The position numbers and the translations under genes were made by a program. From assembly GCA_023548195.1 (NCBI GenBank), contig JAJHZJ010000336.1, forward strand, positions 2,584,704 to 2,648,703: a stretch of DNA of 64,000 bases, in the 5' to 3' direction. Positions 40,435 to 50,190 of the stretch are shown here, piece by piece. How positions within the stretch are numbered: position 1 is the stretch's first letter; each line of letters starts with the position of its first letter. This DNA is from Bettongia penicillata ogilbyi (lineage: Eukaryota > Chordata > Mammalia > Diprotodontia > Potoroidae). A model generated the notes under the pieces. That model did no database searches, was not told where the DNA came from, and was given only the letters and a program-made list of their open reading frames with translations.

Positions 40435-41250
40435 CAGGCACACCTTGGGGATATTGCAGGCTTGTTTCCAGACCGTTGCAACAAAGTGAATATCACAGTG
40501 AAGCAAGTCACATGGTTTTTTTGGTTTCATTAATTACCTTTATACTATACTGTAGACTATTAAGTGTATAGTAGTACTGTATCTTAAAAAAAAAAACCCA
40601 ATGCTTGTGCCTTAATTAAAAAATACTTTATTGCTAAAAAAAAATACTATCATCTGAGGCTTCAGTGAGTCATAATCTTTTGCCTCAGTGTTGATGGCTG
40701 CTAACTGATGAGGGTGTGGGTTGTTGAAGGTTGCAGTGGCAGTGTCAGGTTATTAAAATTAGATAACAATGAAGTTTGGATGCATCCATTACTTGAACAC
40801 TTTGAAGCCATTGTAGGGTTATTAGCCTAATTTCAGTATTGTTTTGTCTCAGCAGACAGGGAGGCCCAAAGAGAAGGAGAAAGAAGGGAAGAATGGTTGG
40901 TCAGGGGAAGAGTCAGAACACACACAGCATTTATCCATTAAGTTGACCATCTTTTATAAAGGGGTGCAGTTTGTGGTGCCCAAAAACAATTTACAATTGT
41001 ATTTACAATTTACAATAGTAACTTCAGAGATCACTGATCATAGCTTACCATAATGGATATAATAATGAGAAAGTTTGAAATATTAAAAGAATTTCCAGAG
41101 TGTGACACAGAAACACTATGTGAACACATGCTTTTGGAAAAATGGCACTAAAAGTCTTGCTTGACCACAGGTCTACCACAAACCTTCAATTTGTTTAAAA
41201 CAAAAAAAAAGGCAGTATCTGTGAAGCTCGGTAAAATCAGTTTTGCCTGC
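40435..41250 (+). mobile_element. Tigger1-like (pogo/TcMar) DNA transposon, internally deleted
   Basis: The left end 'caggcacaccttggggatat' is followed by 'gcaacaaagtgaatatcaca' and 'ccttaattaaaaaatacttt'. The right part contains 'gccattgtagggttattagc' and 'acagcatttatccattaagt'. It ends 'aatcagttttgcctg', which mirrors the left CAGGC terminus. I recognise these as the two ends of a Tigger1-type element with the transposase interior missing (join near 40790). I cannot see a clear TA target duplication. Confidence 0.75.
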
Positions 41251-41374
41251 ATCATGTTTTCAGATTTCCCTAGTCATATATATAAAACCACATGTGTTTT
41301 TCTTATAAGATATATGGAAGAGTGAAATTTAATTGTTATTCACCCAATCTATACTGTTGTTAAAAATTTCACCT

Positions 41375-41575
41375 GTTCATAGGATCAGATCTAGGGCAGA
41401 AAGAGACTTTACTGAAGTTCATCTTTCTCTCTCTGGAATCGACCTTACAGGTCATTTAATTGAACCTCCATATTTACAGTGAAGAAACTGAGACAGAAGT
41501 GATTTGTTCAGGATCACATAGCTAGTCTGTATCAATTTGAATGTTCCCTCTAGTGGTACACATAGCACCATTTGA
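41375..41575 (-). repeat. MIR-type SINE, antisense
   Basis: 'gaatcgaccttacaggtcat', 'agtgaagaaactgagacaga' and 'caggatcacatagctagtct' are in reverse-complement MIR order. Confidence 0.65.
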
Positions 41576-41902
41576 TCCTCTGTGGTTTTCCATATGATGA
41601 GCTTTTCTGTATTTAACCAGGCTGATTTTCAGAAAACATAAAGTCTATTGCTAGGTCATACTTGAAGCCAGAGCTTAAACTACCCTGGCATAGTTTTTGA
41701 GAAAACAGGGTCACCTTTTTGTGACAGTGAGACAAAGGTCTCAGTTTTTGGTGCCAGTTTCCTTCCTTAACATTTATATCCTGGCTTCCAACCCTACTAC
41801 TCCATGACTCTCTGCTATCAAAGATCACTAGTGACTTCTTTTAGTCAGATCCTAAGGCATTTTCTTTGACCTTGTGTTTGCTTATCTTCCCCTACAGTCT
41901 TC

Positions 41903-41918
41903 TCTCTTCTCCACTTCT
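41903..41918. repeat. Left copy of the outer target-site duplication (HAL1-like copy B)
   Basis: TCTCTTCTCCACTTCT differs by one base from 48395-48410 (TCTCCTCTCCACTTCT). It lies directly before the T-run (41920-41929) that is the poly(A) of the outer insertion on the minus strand. It is pyrimidine-rich, so chance similarity is possible. Confidence 0.6.
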
Positions 41919-41929
41919 ATTTTTTTTTT

Positions 41930-42446
41930 GAGAGAACTGAATTTTATTAATTTTTACATTGTCAATAAAAAAATACATTAAAAAAGCAGAGTTGTGAAAA
42001 AATAGAAGGATGGCTCATGGGATCTCTTTGGCAATATAAATAAGAAAGTTGGCAAAATTAGTTTAACACGAACTCCAAGCCAACAGTATTATTTAATGGA
42101 AATATTGGCCATCTCTTATTATGTTGCTCATAAACATTACCAAAAAGATAACAAGTGAAAGAGTGCAATTTATCTACCAATATCTATTGTAGAGAATGAC
42201 AGTATCATGAAATTCCATGTCACTTGAGAAGAGCCTCCAAATTAAATCAGCATATCCTAAGACTCCAGCTTGAAGAACAATTAATTACTAGCAGCTAGTA
42301 AAACAGTTTTCCTGACTGTGCATTCCCTTCCCCAGTGAAACTATAGGTATTGACAAGAAAATTGGGGGGTGGCGGGGAGTTGGTCAATTTGTAGCTTCAA
42401 TATAGTTTGGTTTTTTTTTTACTGAAGTACGCATACAATTATTTTT
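41930..42446 (-). other. Distal part of the putative 3' transduction
   Basis: Non-repetitive, AT-rich sequence that on the minus strand ends in AATAAAATTCAGTTCTCTC followed by ten A's. It therefore resembles the end of an mRNA 3'UTR. No protein is recognisable. Together with 45441-45612 it would make about 0.7 kb of transduced flank. Alternatively it could be an unrelated truncated processed pseudogene. Confidence 0.5.
42431..42446. repeat. Left target-site duplication of HAL1-like copy C
   Basis: GCATACAATTATTTTT, identical to 45425-45440. A perfect 16-bp match is strong evidence for target-primed insertion of the DNA between. Confidence 0.93.
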
Positions 42447-43482
42447 TTTCTTTATTCTATTTATTTATTTATTTAATTTTTTACATTCATTTTCACAAAT
42501 TTTTGGGTTCCCAGTTTTCTCCCCTTTTATCCCCTCCCCCCACCCCAATACCCCAAACAATCTAATTTTCTCTATCTCCAATCTGCCCTCTCTTCTGTCA
42601 TCCCTCCCTTCTCTTGTCTCCATCTTCTCTTTTCTCCTGTAGGGCCAGATAACTTCCTATTCTTCATTAACTGTATGTCTTCTTTCCTAGCTGCAACAAC
42701 AATACTAAACAGCTGTTCCTAAAACTTTGAGTTCCAAATTCTCCCCATCCCTCCCTCCCCACCCATTCCTTTTGGGACAGCAGGCAATTCAATTTAGGCC
42801 CTATCTGTGTAGTTTTGCAAATGACTTCCCTGAAAGTCCTGTTGTGTAAGACTAACTGGATTACCATCCCTCCTAACCTGCCCCTCATTGTTTCTCTTCT
42901 GTCTCTTGATCCTGTCCCTCCCCAAGTGTTGACTTCAAATTGCTCCCTCCTCCCTTTGCCCTCCCCCCAATCATCCCCTCCCTTGCAATATCTCCTTCTG
43001 CCCCACTTTCTTATACTGTAAGATAGGTTTTCATACCAAAATGAGTGTGCATTTCACTCCTTCGTTTAGTCAAATGTGATGAGGGTAAACTTCTTGTTTT
43101 TTTTTTTTTTTTTTCTCAGCTCTCCTCTTTTTCCCTCCACTAAGAAAAACTCCTACCTGCCTCTTAAATGACATATAGTTACCCCCTTCCCTTTCCCTCT
43201 CTTTCCTCCCCCTACATTTCTCTCTCACCATTTACCTTAGTTTCTTTCAAGGTATGGTCCCATCCTATTCAGTTCAATCTGTGCTCTCTGTCTCTGTATG
43301 TGTGTGCATGTGTGTATGTGTGTGCATGCGTGTACATGTGTATGTGTGGTCCAACCAACTACCCAGATACTGACAAGTTTTAAGAGTTAGAAATATTGTC
43401 TTTCCCTGTATGAATATAAACAGTTCACTTCTGGTAAGTCCCTTAAGACTTCTCTTTGCTGTTTCCTTTTTCATGCTTCTTC

Positions 43483-44583
43483 TCATTCTTGTGTTTGAAA
43501 GTCAAATTTTCTTTTCAGCTCTGGTCTTTTCATTAAGAATGATTGAAAGTTCTCTGTTTCATTGAAAGACCATATTTTCCCTTGAAGTATTATACTCAGT
43601 TTAGCTGGGTAGGTGATTCTTGGTTTGAGTCCTAGTTCCTTTGACTTCTGGAATATCCTATTCCACGCCCTTCGATCCCTTAATGTAGAAGCTGCTAGAT
43701 CTTGGGTTATCCTGGTTGTATTTCCACAGTACTGGAATTGTTTCTTTCTAGCTGCTTGCAAGATTTTTTCCTTGAGCTGGGAGTTCTGGAATTTGGCCAC
43801 AATGTTCCTAGGAGTTTCTCTTTTTGGATCTCTTTCAGGTGGTGATCGATGGATTCTTTCAATACTTATTTTGCCCTCTGGTTCTAGAATGTCAGGGCAG
43901 TTTTCCTTGATAATTTCATGGAAGATGATGTCTAGGCTCTTTTTTTGATCATGAGTTTCAGGTAGTCCCATAATTTTTAAATTGTCTCTCCTGGATCTAT
44001 TTTCCAGGTCAGTTGTTTTTCCCATGAGATATTTCACATTCTCTTCCATTTTTTCGTTCTTTTGGTTTTGTTTGGTGATTTCTTGGTTTCTCGTAAAGTC
44101 ATTAGACTCCATCTGTTCCATTCTAATTTTGAGAGAACTATTAAATTCAGTGAGCTTTTGAACCTCTTTTTCCATTTGGCTCATTCTGCTTTTGAAAGCA
44201 TTCTTCTCCTCATTGGCTTTTTGAACCTCCTTTGCCAATTGAGTGAGCCTATTTTTCAAGGTGTTAATTTCCTCAGCATTTTTTTGGGTCTCCTTTACCA
44301 AGGTATTGACCCGATTTTCATACTTTTCTTGTATCTCTCTCATTTCTCTTCCCAGTTTTTCCTCCACCTGTCTAACTTGCTTTTCAAAATCCTTTTTGAG
44401 CTATTCCAGGGCCTGAGCCCACCCGCCACCCCCCTGGGGTGTCTGGGGTACTGAGGCCCCGCCCTCCACGTCTTTCCCTGATGGCAAGGATACGTCCTCA
44501 TCATCAGATCCGAAGGTTGGGATCATTTGCATTTGTTGGAAAAAACTCTCTATAGTCTTATTTTTCTTCCCTTTTCTAGGCAT
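43483..44583 (-). pseudogene. HAL1-like ORF1, copy C, one in-frame stop
   Basis: The frame is continuous for 367 codons from ATG (44583) to TGA (43483), broken by one TAG at 44401-44403 (codon 61). An ATG at 44365-44367 opens a 294-residue downstream part. Domains in order: a basic N-terminus 'MPRKGKKNKTIESFF', then a long coiled coil with heptads ('INTLKNRLTQLAKEVQKANE'). The RRM-like domain has 'LENRSRRDNLKIMGLPE', and the C-terminal domain has 'TPRNIVAKFQNSQLKEKILQ' and 'ITYPAKLSIILQGKIWSF'. This is the L1 ORF1p layout (RNA-binding, trimerising chaperone). The full length is close to the 338 residues of human ORF1p. Whether the downstream part is translated is unknown. Confidence 0.88.
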
Positions 44584-44719
44584 TTTCCCAGCCAGTTACT
44601 TGACTTCTGAGATTCCTTTCCACCCCCGCCTGGATCCGCCCAGCTAGTGCTTGGCCTCTGAGATTTAAATGGGCTTTCCTCCTGCCGGCTGTCAATCAGT
44701 GAGCTTTAGTTCAGGTGCT

Positions 44720-44940
44720 GGGGTGGGGGCAGGGCCGCCTCCCAGACTCTGATCCCTTGGGGGCTTTATGCAGAGACTTTCAGGAATGGAGCAGGTGGGG
44801 GCGGGTGGGGGGCCCCGCCTCCCAATCTCAGTTCCCTTGGGGGCTTTGAGCAGAAGCCTTCAGTAATAGAGCGGGGTGGGGGCAGGGCCGTCTCCCTGGC
44901 TCAGCTCCGTCAGGTTTTATGCGGGAATCTTCCGTAATGA
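44720..44940 (-). repeat. Three tandem units in the 5'UTR of HAL1-like copy C
   Basis: Units start near 44720, 44792 and 44873, each with 'ggtgggggc', a CCGCCTCCCA-like block, 'ccttgggggcttt' and 'cttcagtaat'. The spacing is about 73-81 bp. Copies A and B each have a single unit, which explains most of the longer 5'UTR (841 versus about 660 bp). CpG-containing and GC-rich, so it may carry promoter activity, by analogy with mouse L1 monomers. Confidence 0.8.
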
Positions 44941-45404
44941 AGATCCTGCCTGCTGCTGGGGGATTCCTGAGTCCTGGGCCGCTGCTGCCTCAGCCGCTGC
45001 CCACACCTCTGCCTCCGCCTCTTCCTGCCCCCGTCTCTGCTGCCACCGCTTCCTCCCGAGTCATGGAGAGCCCTGCTTCCCCTCTCCTCCAGCCCGGCCT
45101 TCTTTCTCACTGACCTGTAGCTTCTGTGGGCAGAGGGACTTTCCCGGCTGCCGGAGCTTCCATCTCTGAAGCCTGCTCGGATCAGCTTCTCTGGGCCCGC
45201 GCCCAGGGCAGCGCTGGGGGTGGGGTCCACTTTCCGGGGCGCGCCGGACCCTGGAGACAGGTCTCCAGGGCTCCCTGGAAGGGAAATCTCTTCCACTGTG
45301 CTTCTGCACACCTTGTATTGACCCAGAAGTTATGGGGGACTCTTTTTACATTAATTCTATGGGCTTTTGGTTTCGGAGCTCGTAAACGTGCGTCCTTCTA
45401 CTCC

Positions 45405-45413
45405 GCCATCTTG
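45405..45413 (-). promoter_or_regulatory. YY1-like site at the 5' end of HAL1-like copy C
   Basis: The minus strand reads CAAGATGGC, 12 bp inside the element's 5' end, the same position as in copy A. Function is inferred from its placement in human L1. Confidence 0.6.
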
Positions 45414-45424
45414 GCTCTGCCCCC

Positions 45425-45440
45425 GCATACAATTATTTTT
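45425..45440. repeat. Right target-site duplication of HAL1-like copy C
   Basis: GCATACAATTATTTTT, identical to 42431-42446. It abuts the element's GC-rich 5' end. Confidence 0.93.
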
Positions 45441-45612
45441 AAAAATCAAGTCATGAACCTAAGTAACAACTCTTCTCTTAGATTTATAGATACAAAGATA
45501 TAGAGCTCATCCAGTAAAATATTCTTCATTTTTTCAATGGGGAAACAAGGCCTGAGGAATTATTTTCCCATGTACTAGTCTAGGAATCTAAGGCCTTAGG
45601 GCCACATGTGGT
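45441..45612 (-). other. Proximal part of the putative 3' transduction of copy B
   Basis: 172 bp of unique-looking sequence between the first poly(A) of copy B (on + the T-run near 45613-45625) and the copy C target duplication. On the minus strand it continues across copy C into 42446-41930. Confidence 0.5.
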
Positions 45613-46641
45613 CTTTTTTTTTTTTAGTTAAATTTATTTATTTAACATTTTACATTCATTTTCACAAAATTTTGAGTTCCAAATTTTCTCCCCATTTGTC
45701 CCCTCCCCCCCCACCCCAATACACCAAGCATTCTAATTTCCCCTGTTACCAGTCTGCCCTCTCTTCTATCATCCTTCCCTTCCCTTGTCCCCATCTTCTC
45801 TTTTGTCCTTTAGGGCCAGATAACTTTCTATTCCCCATTACCTGTATTTCTTATTCCTAGTAGCAAGAACAATACTCGACAGTTGTTCCTAAAACTTTGA
45901 GTTCCAAATTCTCCCCATCCCTCCCTCCCTACCCATTCCCTTTGGGAAGGCAGGCAATTCAATATAGGTCATATCTGTGTAGTTTTGCAAATGACTTCGA
46001 TAATAGTCGTGTTGTGTAAGACTAACTATATTTCCCTCCATCCTATCCTGCCCCGCATTGCTTCTATTCTCTTTTGATCCTGTCCCTCCCCAAGAGTGTT
46101 GATTTCAAATTGCTCCCTCCTCCCATTGCCCTCCCTTCCATCCTCCCCCCCACCCTGCTTATCCCCTTCTCCCCCACTTTCCTGTATTGTAAGATAGGTT
46201 TTCATACCAAAATGAGTGTGCATTTTATTCCTTCCGTTAGTCCAATGTGATGAGAGTAAACTTTATGTTTTTCTCTCAGCTCCCTTCCTTTTCCCTCCAC
46301 TAAAAAGTCTCCTACCTGCCTCTTCTATGAGAGATAATTTGCCCCATTCCATTTCTCCCTCTCTCCTCCCAATACATTTCTCTCTCACTGCTTAACTTCA
46401 TTTTTTTAAGATATGATCCAATCCTATTCAATTCACTCTTCTGTTCTCTGTCTCTGTGCGTGCATGCACATGTGTATGTGTATGTGCGTATGTGTGTGTG
46501 TATGTGTAATCTCACCAACTACCCAGATACTGAAAAGTTTCAAGAGTTACAAATACTGTCTTTCCATGTAGGAATGTAAACAGTTAAACTTTAGTAAGTC
46601 CCTTATGATTTCTCTTTACTGTTTACTTTTCATGTTTCTTC

Positions 46642-47740
46642 TTATTCTTGTGTTTGAAAGTCAAATTTTCTTTTCAGCTGTGGTCTTTTCATCAAGAATG
46701 CTTGAAAGTCCCCTATTTCATTGAAAGACCATTTTTTCCCCTGAAGTATTATACTCAGTTTTGCTGGGTAGGTGATTCTTGGTTTGAGTCCTAGTTCCTT
46801 TGACTTCTGGAATATCCTATTCTATGCCCTTCAGTCCCTTAATGTAGAAGCTGCTAGATCTTGTGTTATCCTGATTGTATTTCCACAATACTGGAATTGT
46901 TTATTTCTAGCTGCTTGCAATATTTTCTCCTTGACCTGGGAATTCTGGAATTTGGCCACAATGTTCCTAGGAGTTTCTCTTTTTGGATCTCTTTCAGGCG
47001 GTGATCGATGGATTCCTTCAATACTTATTTTGCCCTCTGGTTCTAGAATCTCAGGGCAGTTTTCCTTGATAATTTCATGAAACATAATGTCTAGGCTCTT
47101 TTTTTGATCATGGCTTTCAGGTAGTCCCATAATTTTTAAATTGTTTCTCCTGGATCTGTTTTCCAGGTCAGTTGTTTTTCCCATGAGATATTTCACATTC
47201 TCTTCCGTTTTTTCATTCTTTTGGTTTTGTTTTGTGATTTCTTGGTTTCTCAGAAATTCATTAGCCTCTATCTATTCCATTCTGATTTTGAAAGAACTAT
47301 TTTCTTCAGTGAGCTTTTGAACCTCCTTTTCCATTTGGCTAATTCTGCTTTTGAAAGCATTCTTCTCCTCATTGGCTTTTTGAACCTCTTTTGCCAATTG
47401 AGTTAGCCTAATTTTTCAAGGTGTTGTTTTCTTCAGCATTTTTTTGGGTCTCCTTTAGCAAGGTGTTGACCTGCTTTCCATGCTTTTCTTGCATCTCTCA
47501 TTTCTCTTCCCAGTTTTTCCTCCACCTGTCTAACTTGATTTTCAAAATCCTTTTTGAGCTCTTCCATGGCCTGAGCCCATTGAATATTTATTTTGGATGT
47601 TTGGGATACAGAGGCCTTGACTTCTATGTCTTTCCCTGATGGTAAGCATTGTTCTTCCTCATCCGAAGGGAAAGGAGGAAATATCTGTTCACCAAGAAAG
47701 TAACCTTCTATAGTCTTATTTTTTCCCCTTTTCTGGGCAT
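46642..47740 (-). pseudogene. HAL1-like ORF1 relic, copy B
   Basis: ATG at 47738-47740, terminal TAA at 46642-46644. The N-terminal part reads 'NKTIEGYFLGEQIFPPFPSD', the later part 'TTDLENRSRRNNLKIMGLPE' and 'ILEPEGKISIEGIHRSPPER'. Small deletions shift the frame, for example near 47500, and the middle has stops. Protein-coding capacity is lost. Confidence 0.85.
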
Positions 47741-48394
47741 TTTCCCAGCCAGTTACTTGACTTCGGAGATTCCTCTCCACCTCCGCCTTTCCTCCAGATC
47801 TGCCCAGCTAGTGCTTGGGGTCTGAGATTCAAATGCTGCTCCCCAGCCTCAGGACTTTCAGTGGGGGCAGGCTGCTATTCAGTGTGAGATTAAGTTCAGG
47901 TGCTCAGTGGGGGCAAGGCTGCCTCACAGAGCTCAGTTCCCTCAGGGGTTTTATGAGGAGATCTTCAACAATGGATCTGAGCTCCTGGCTGCTTTGGGAG
48001 CTCCTGTCTACTGCTGCTTCTGCTGCTGCCTTCTGAGGGGGCCTGAGTTATGGGGACACCCCACTCCCCTCTTGGCATGCCAGACAGGCTCTCTCCCTAA
48101 CTTTTGGCATCTGTGGGTGTATGGACCTGTGCAGCTGCTGGAGATTCTGTCCCTGAAGCCTGCTCGGATCTGGTCCTCTCGGTGCTGTGCGGCCAAGGCA
48201 GGGCTGGGCTCTGCTCCAGCTCCAGTGCACAATGGACCTTTGGTGTCGGTTTTTCAGGGCTCTCTGGAACAGAAATCTCCACTCCATTGTTGTGTGGCTT
48301 CCACTGCTCCAGAATTTGTTGGGAGTTCTTCTTTACAGGTATTTTATGGACTCTGGGTTCAGAGCTAGCATATGTGAATCTTTCTACTCCGCTA

Positions 48395-48410
48395 TCTCCT
48401 CTCCACTTCT
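48395..48410. repeat. Right copy of the outer target-site duplication (HAL1-like copy B)
   Basis: TCTCCTCTCCACTTCT, one mismatch to 41903-41918. It begins where the 5' end of copy B stops matching copies A and C. Confidence 0.6.
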
Positions 48411-48624
48411 TTAGGACACTTTTCCTATTCTACTTTTCCTGTAGTTCTCTTACCACTTCTTCCTTTTATCCTTTTTCTTTTTTCCTTCTTTTATTCCCCA
48501 TAGCTATACATTTTCCCCGAAGGCTTGATTCTCATATCTCTGGCCTTCAAGAGATCACATTTATGCTTATGTTTATACATTTACAACCGAAATTTTACAT
48601 TTTCAAACCTGTTTCCTCACTAGA

Positions 48625-48760
48625 GCTGGGATCATAGACTTGTAAAGCTTAGCTCTAGAGGGGAACTTAGAGATGACCTCATCAGAACCCCTTATTTTAC
48701 AGGTGAGGAAATTGAGGTAGGGAAGTAACTGAAGATCTTATGTCTGTGGCCCAGGGGATG
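48625..48760 (-). repeat. MIR-type SINE, antisense
   Basis: 'cttagctctagaggggaact', 'acaggtgaggaaattgaggt' and 'agggaagtaactgaagatct' are in reverse-complement MIR order. Confidence 0.65.
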
Positions 48761-49079
48761 ACATGTTGTTAACCTCAAATTCAGCATGTACAAATGTCAG
48801 TTCGTCACCCTCTCCATTACCATTCATAACAGTTCTTTTCTCCGAATTATACAAGTGTGAAAATAGTAATCTCCCCATAGCATATCAAGAAGTAGTTCTA
48901 CCTAAATTCACTCAAGCATTCAAAAACCTAAGCACTTACTTTGTGCAATGCTGCCACCATGGAAACAGGAGAGAGTCGCACAAATTCCAAAAAAAAATGA
49001 AAGGACGGCCCTAGAGGACATAGAGGACAGCCCTAAATCCCGATACATCTGGTTGGTCTGTCATCAGCCTGCAGCAAAA

Positions 49080-49440
49080 TAACTCTGGAACCAATGAAGA
49101 ACTTTAGAAGAACAGGAATAAATGATATCATTAAGAAAACATATAGTAGGAAGAGATGATGTTTGGTCCCACAGAGAAGGAGAGGGCTTCACCAGTGGCC
49201 TTGCAATATCAGGAGAAAGTTAGAAAGTCCTCCAGCAATGGAGGTACACTCCCCAAGGTCACCTTATGGAAGGGCCTGGACAAGACCTGCACAAGGTGGG
49301 CAGAGGAGGATTAGCTGCATGCTCCACTGCTGGAGGAAATGCCCAGATCAGTGGAATGACAGATGCATTGGAGACCGAGTACTGAGTACGTGCAGTGCGC
49401 TCTATGGGACACTGGGGACAAGCCCGACAGAAAGCAGCTC
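49080..49440 (+). repeat. Possible decayed RTE-type LINE C-terminus
   Basis: One + frame reads 'ITLEPMKNFRRTGINDIIKK' then 'TYSRKR' and a stop. This resembles the end of RTE-family reverse transcriptases, where an RRTGI-DII-like stretch precedes the GHVAR region. The following 250 bp can be read, with frameshifts, as a decayed RTE C-terminal tail. The largest ORF here (49163-49522, 119 codons) is in a different frame and shows no family. Confidence 0.35.
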
Positions 49441-49944
49441 CTCCGGAGCCGGGGTGATGACGGGCAGATGTATGTGTACGTGCCACATCAGACTTTCACC
49501 ATTGCATTTGCTGTTGAAGTAGCAATAGTACCACTCACTGGGGCTTTAAGAGGTTCCTTTTCTGCTCCTCTGAAGCTTCAGCTGTTGATTTGTTAGTGAA
49601 GCATTAACAGTTGCAGAGAAGTTGTCAATTGTCCTGTGTGTATGTGAGCGCAGTTGGGAGGCTGCACTGCAGAGTTGTCAGCACGTACTAATGGATCTGG
49701 CTGCAGGCTAAAATTAGTGTTGTCCAGGGGAACGTTCTGGCTACTCTGGTTATCAGCACACTTTTACGTTCTTCCTCAGACTGCTAGGGATATTACTCCA
49801 GAAAAGGGTTATTTTCCTCATCGTCCATTCCTGGGACCTTTCAGCAAGTGGCAATAGAGTGTAAGGCCGAATCTACTTCCCATGACATGACTCTTGATCA
49901 ATCTGTGAAGGACTTACAAGCTTCATATGAACCTTAAAAGAAGT

Positions 49945-50190
49945 TTTATTTTCCCCCACTTACATGTAAAGACAGTTTTTAACATTCATTAAGTTTTTTG
50001 AGTTCCAAATTTTCTGTCCCCCTTCCTCCTCTTTCACCCTTCTGAGATAGTAAGCAGTTTGATATAGGTTATACATTGATCAGGTAAAGCATTTTGCCAT
50101 ATTAGTCACGTAGTGAAAGAAAACATAGCCCCAAAGGGGAAAAACATGAGGAAAAAATGTAGGAAGTGAAAAATAGTACCACCTGGGCTT
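49945..50190 (-). repeat. L1 3'UTR end, antisense, 5'-truncated
   Basis: 'gagttccaaattttctgtcc', 'gatagtaagcagtttgatat' and 'catattagtcacgtagtgaa' match the 3' end of the L1 fragment at 16790-16930. Confidence 0.7.

Larger units (their letters stand above)
42447..45424 (-). mobile_element. HAL1-like half-LINE retrotransposon, copy C, full length with perfect TSD
   Basis: A 2978-bp minus-strand element bounded by perfect 16-bp duplications (42431-42446 and 45425-45440). Its 5' end reads GGGGCAGAGCCAAGATGGCG. Then come a GC-rich 5'UTR of about 841 bp with three tandem units (44720-44940), ORF1 (44583-43483) with one internal stop, and a 3'UTR of about 1.0 kb with a G-rich polypurine tract. The tail is A-rich. 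Because 5' end, 3' end and TSD are all present, the absence of ORF2 is a property of the element that inserted and not later loss. It sits inside the tail of copy B and is therefore the younger of the two. Confidence 0.9.
41919..48394 (-). mobile_element. HAL1-like retrotransposon copy B with 3'-transduced tail (interrupted by copy C)
   Basis: Read on the minus strand: HAL1-like body 48394-45613 (5'UTR, ORF1 relic, 3'UTR, first poly(A)), then unique sequence 45612-45441. After the later copy C insertion the unique sequence resumes at 42446 and runs to a second poly(A) at 41929-41920. AATAAA lies about 15-20 bp before that second poly(A). The whole is bounded by near-identical 16-mers at 41903-41918 and 48395-48410. 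The simplest reading is one retrotransposition whose transcript read through the weak element signal into genomic flank. The element lacks about 15 bp of its expected 5' end and has no ORF2. Confidence 0.65.

Noticed and set aside
43274..43486. His/Thr-rich minus-strand ORF in the HAL1-like 3'UTR
   Set aside because: It is a translation of the TG/CA simple repeat and not a real protein.
44910..45311. 133-codon minus-strand ORF in the 5'UTR of copy C
   Set aside because: Arg/Ser/Pro-rich composition from GC-rich monomer sequence. It is not conserved in the same frame in copies A and B.
48104..48637. 177-codon + strand ORF, the longest complete sense ORF near copy B
   Set aside because: It starts in the antisense of the HAL1-like 5'UTR and runs past the element end and its TSD into unrelated intron. 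It has no recognisable domain, so it is a chance ORF.
49163..49522. 119-codon ORF that looked gene-like because of higher GC content
   Set aside because: No family, no splice context, and the adjacent frame resembles an RTE tail. Treated as repeat-derived.
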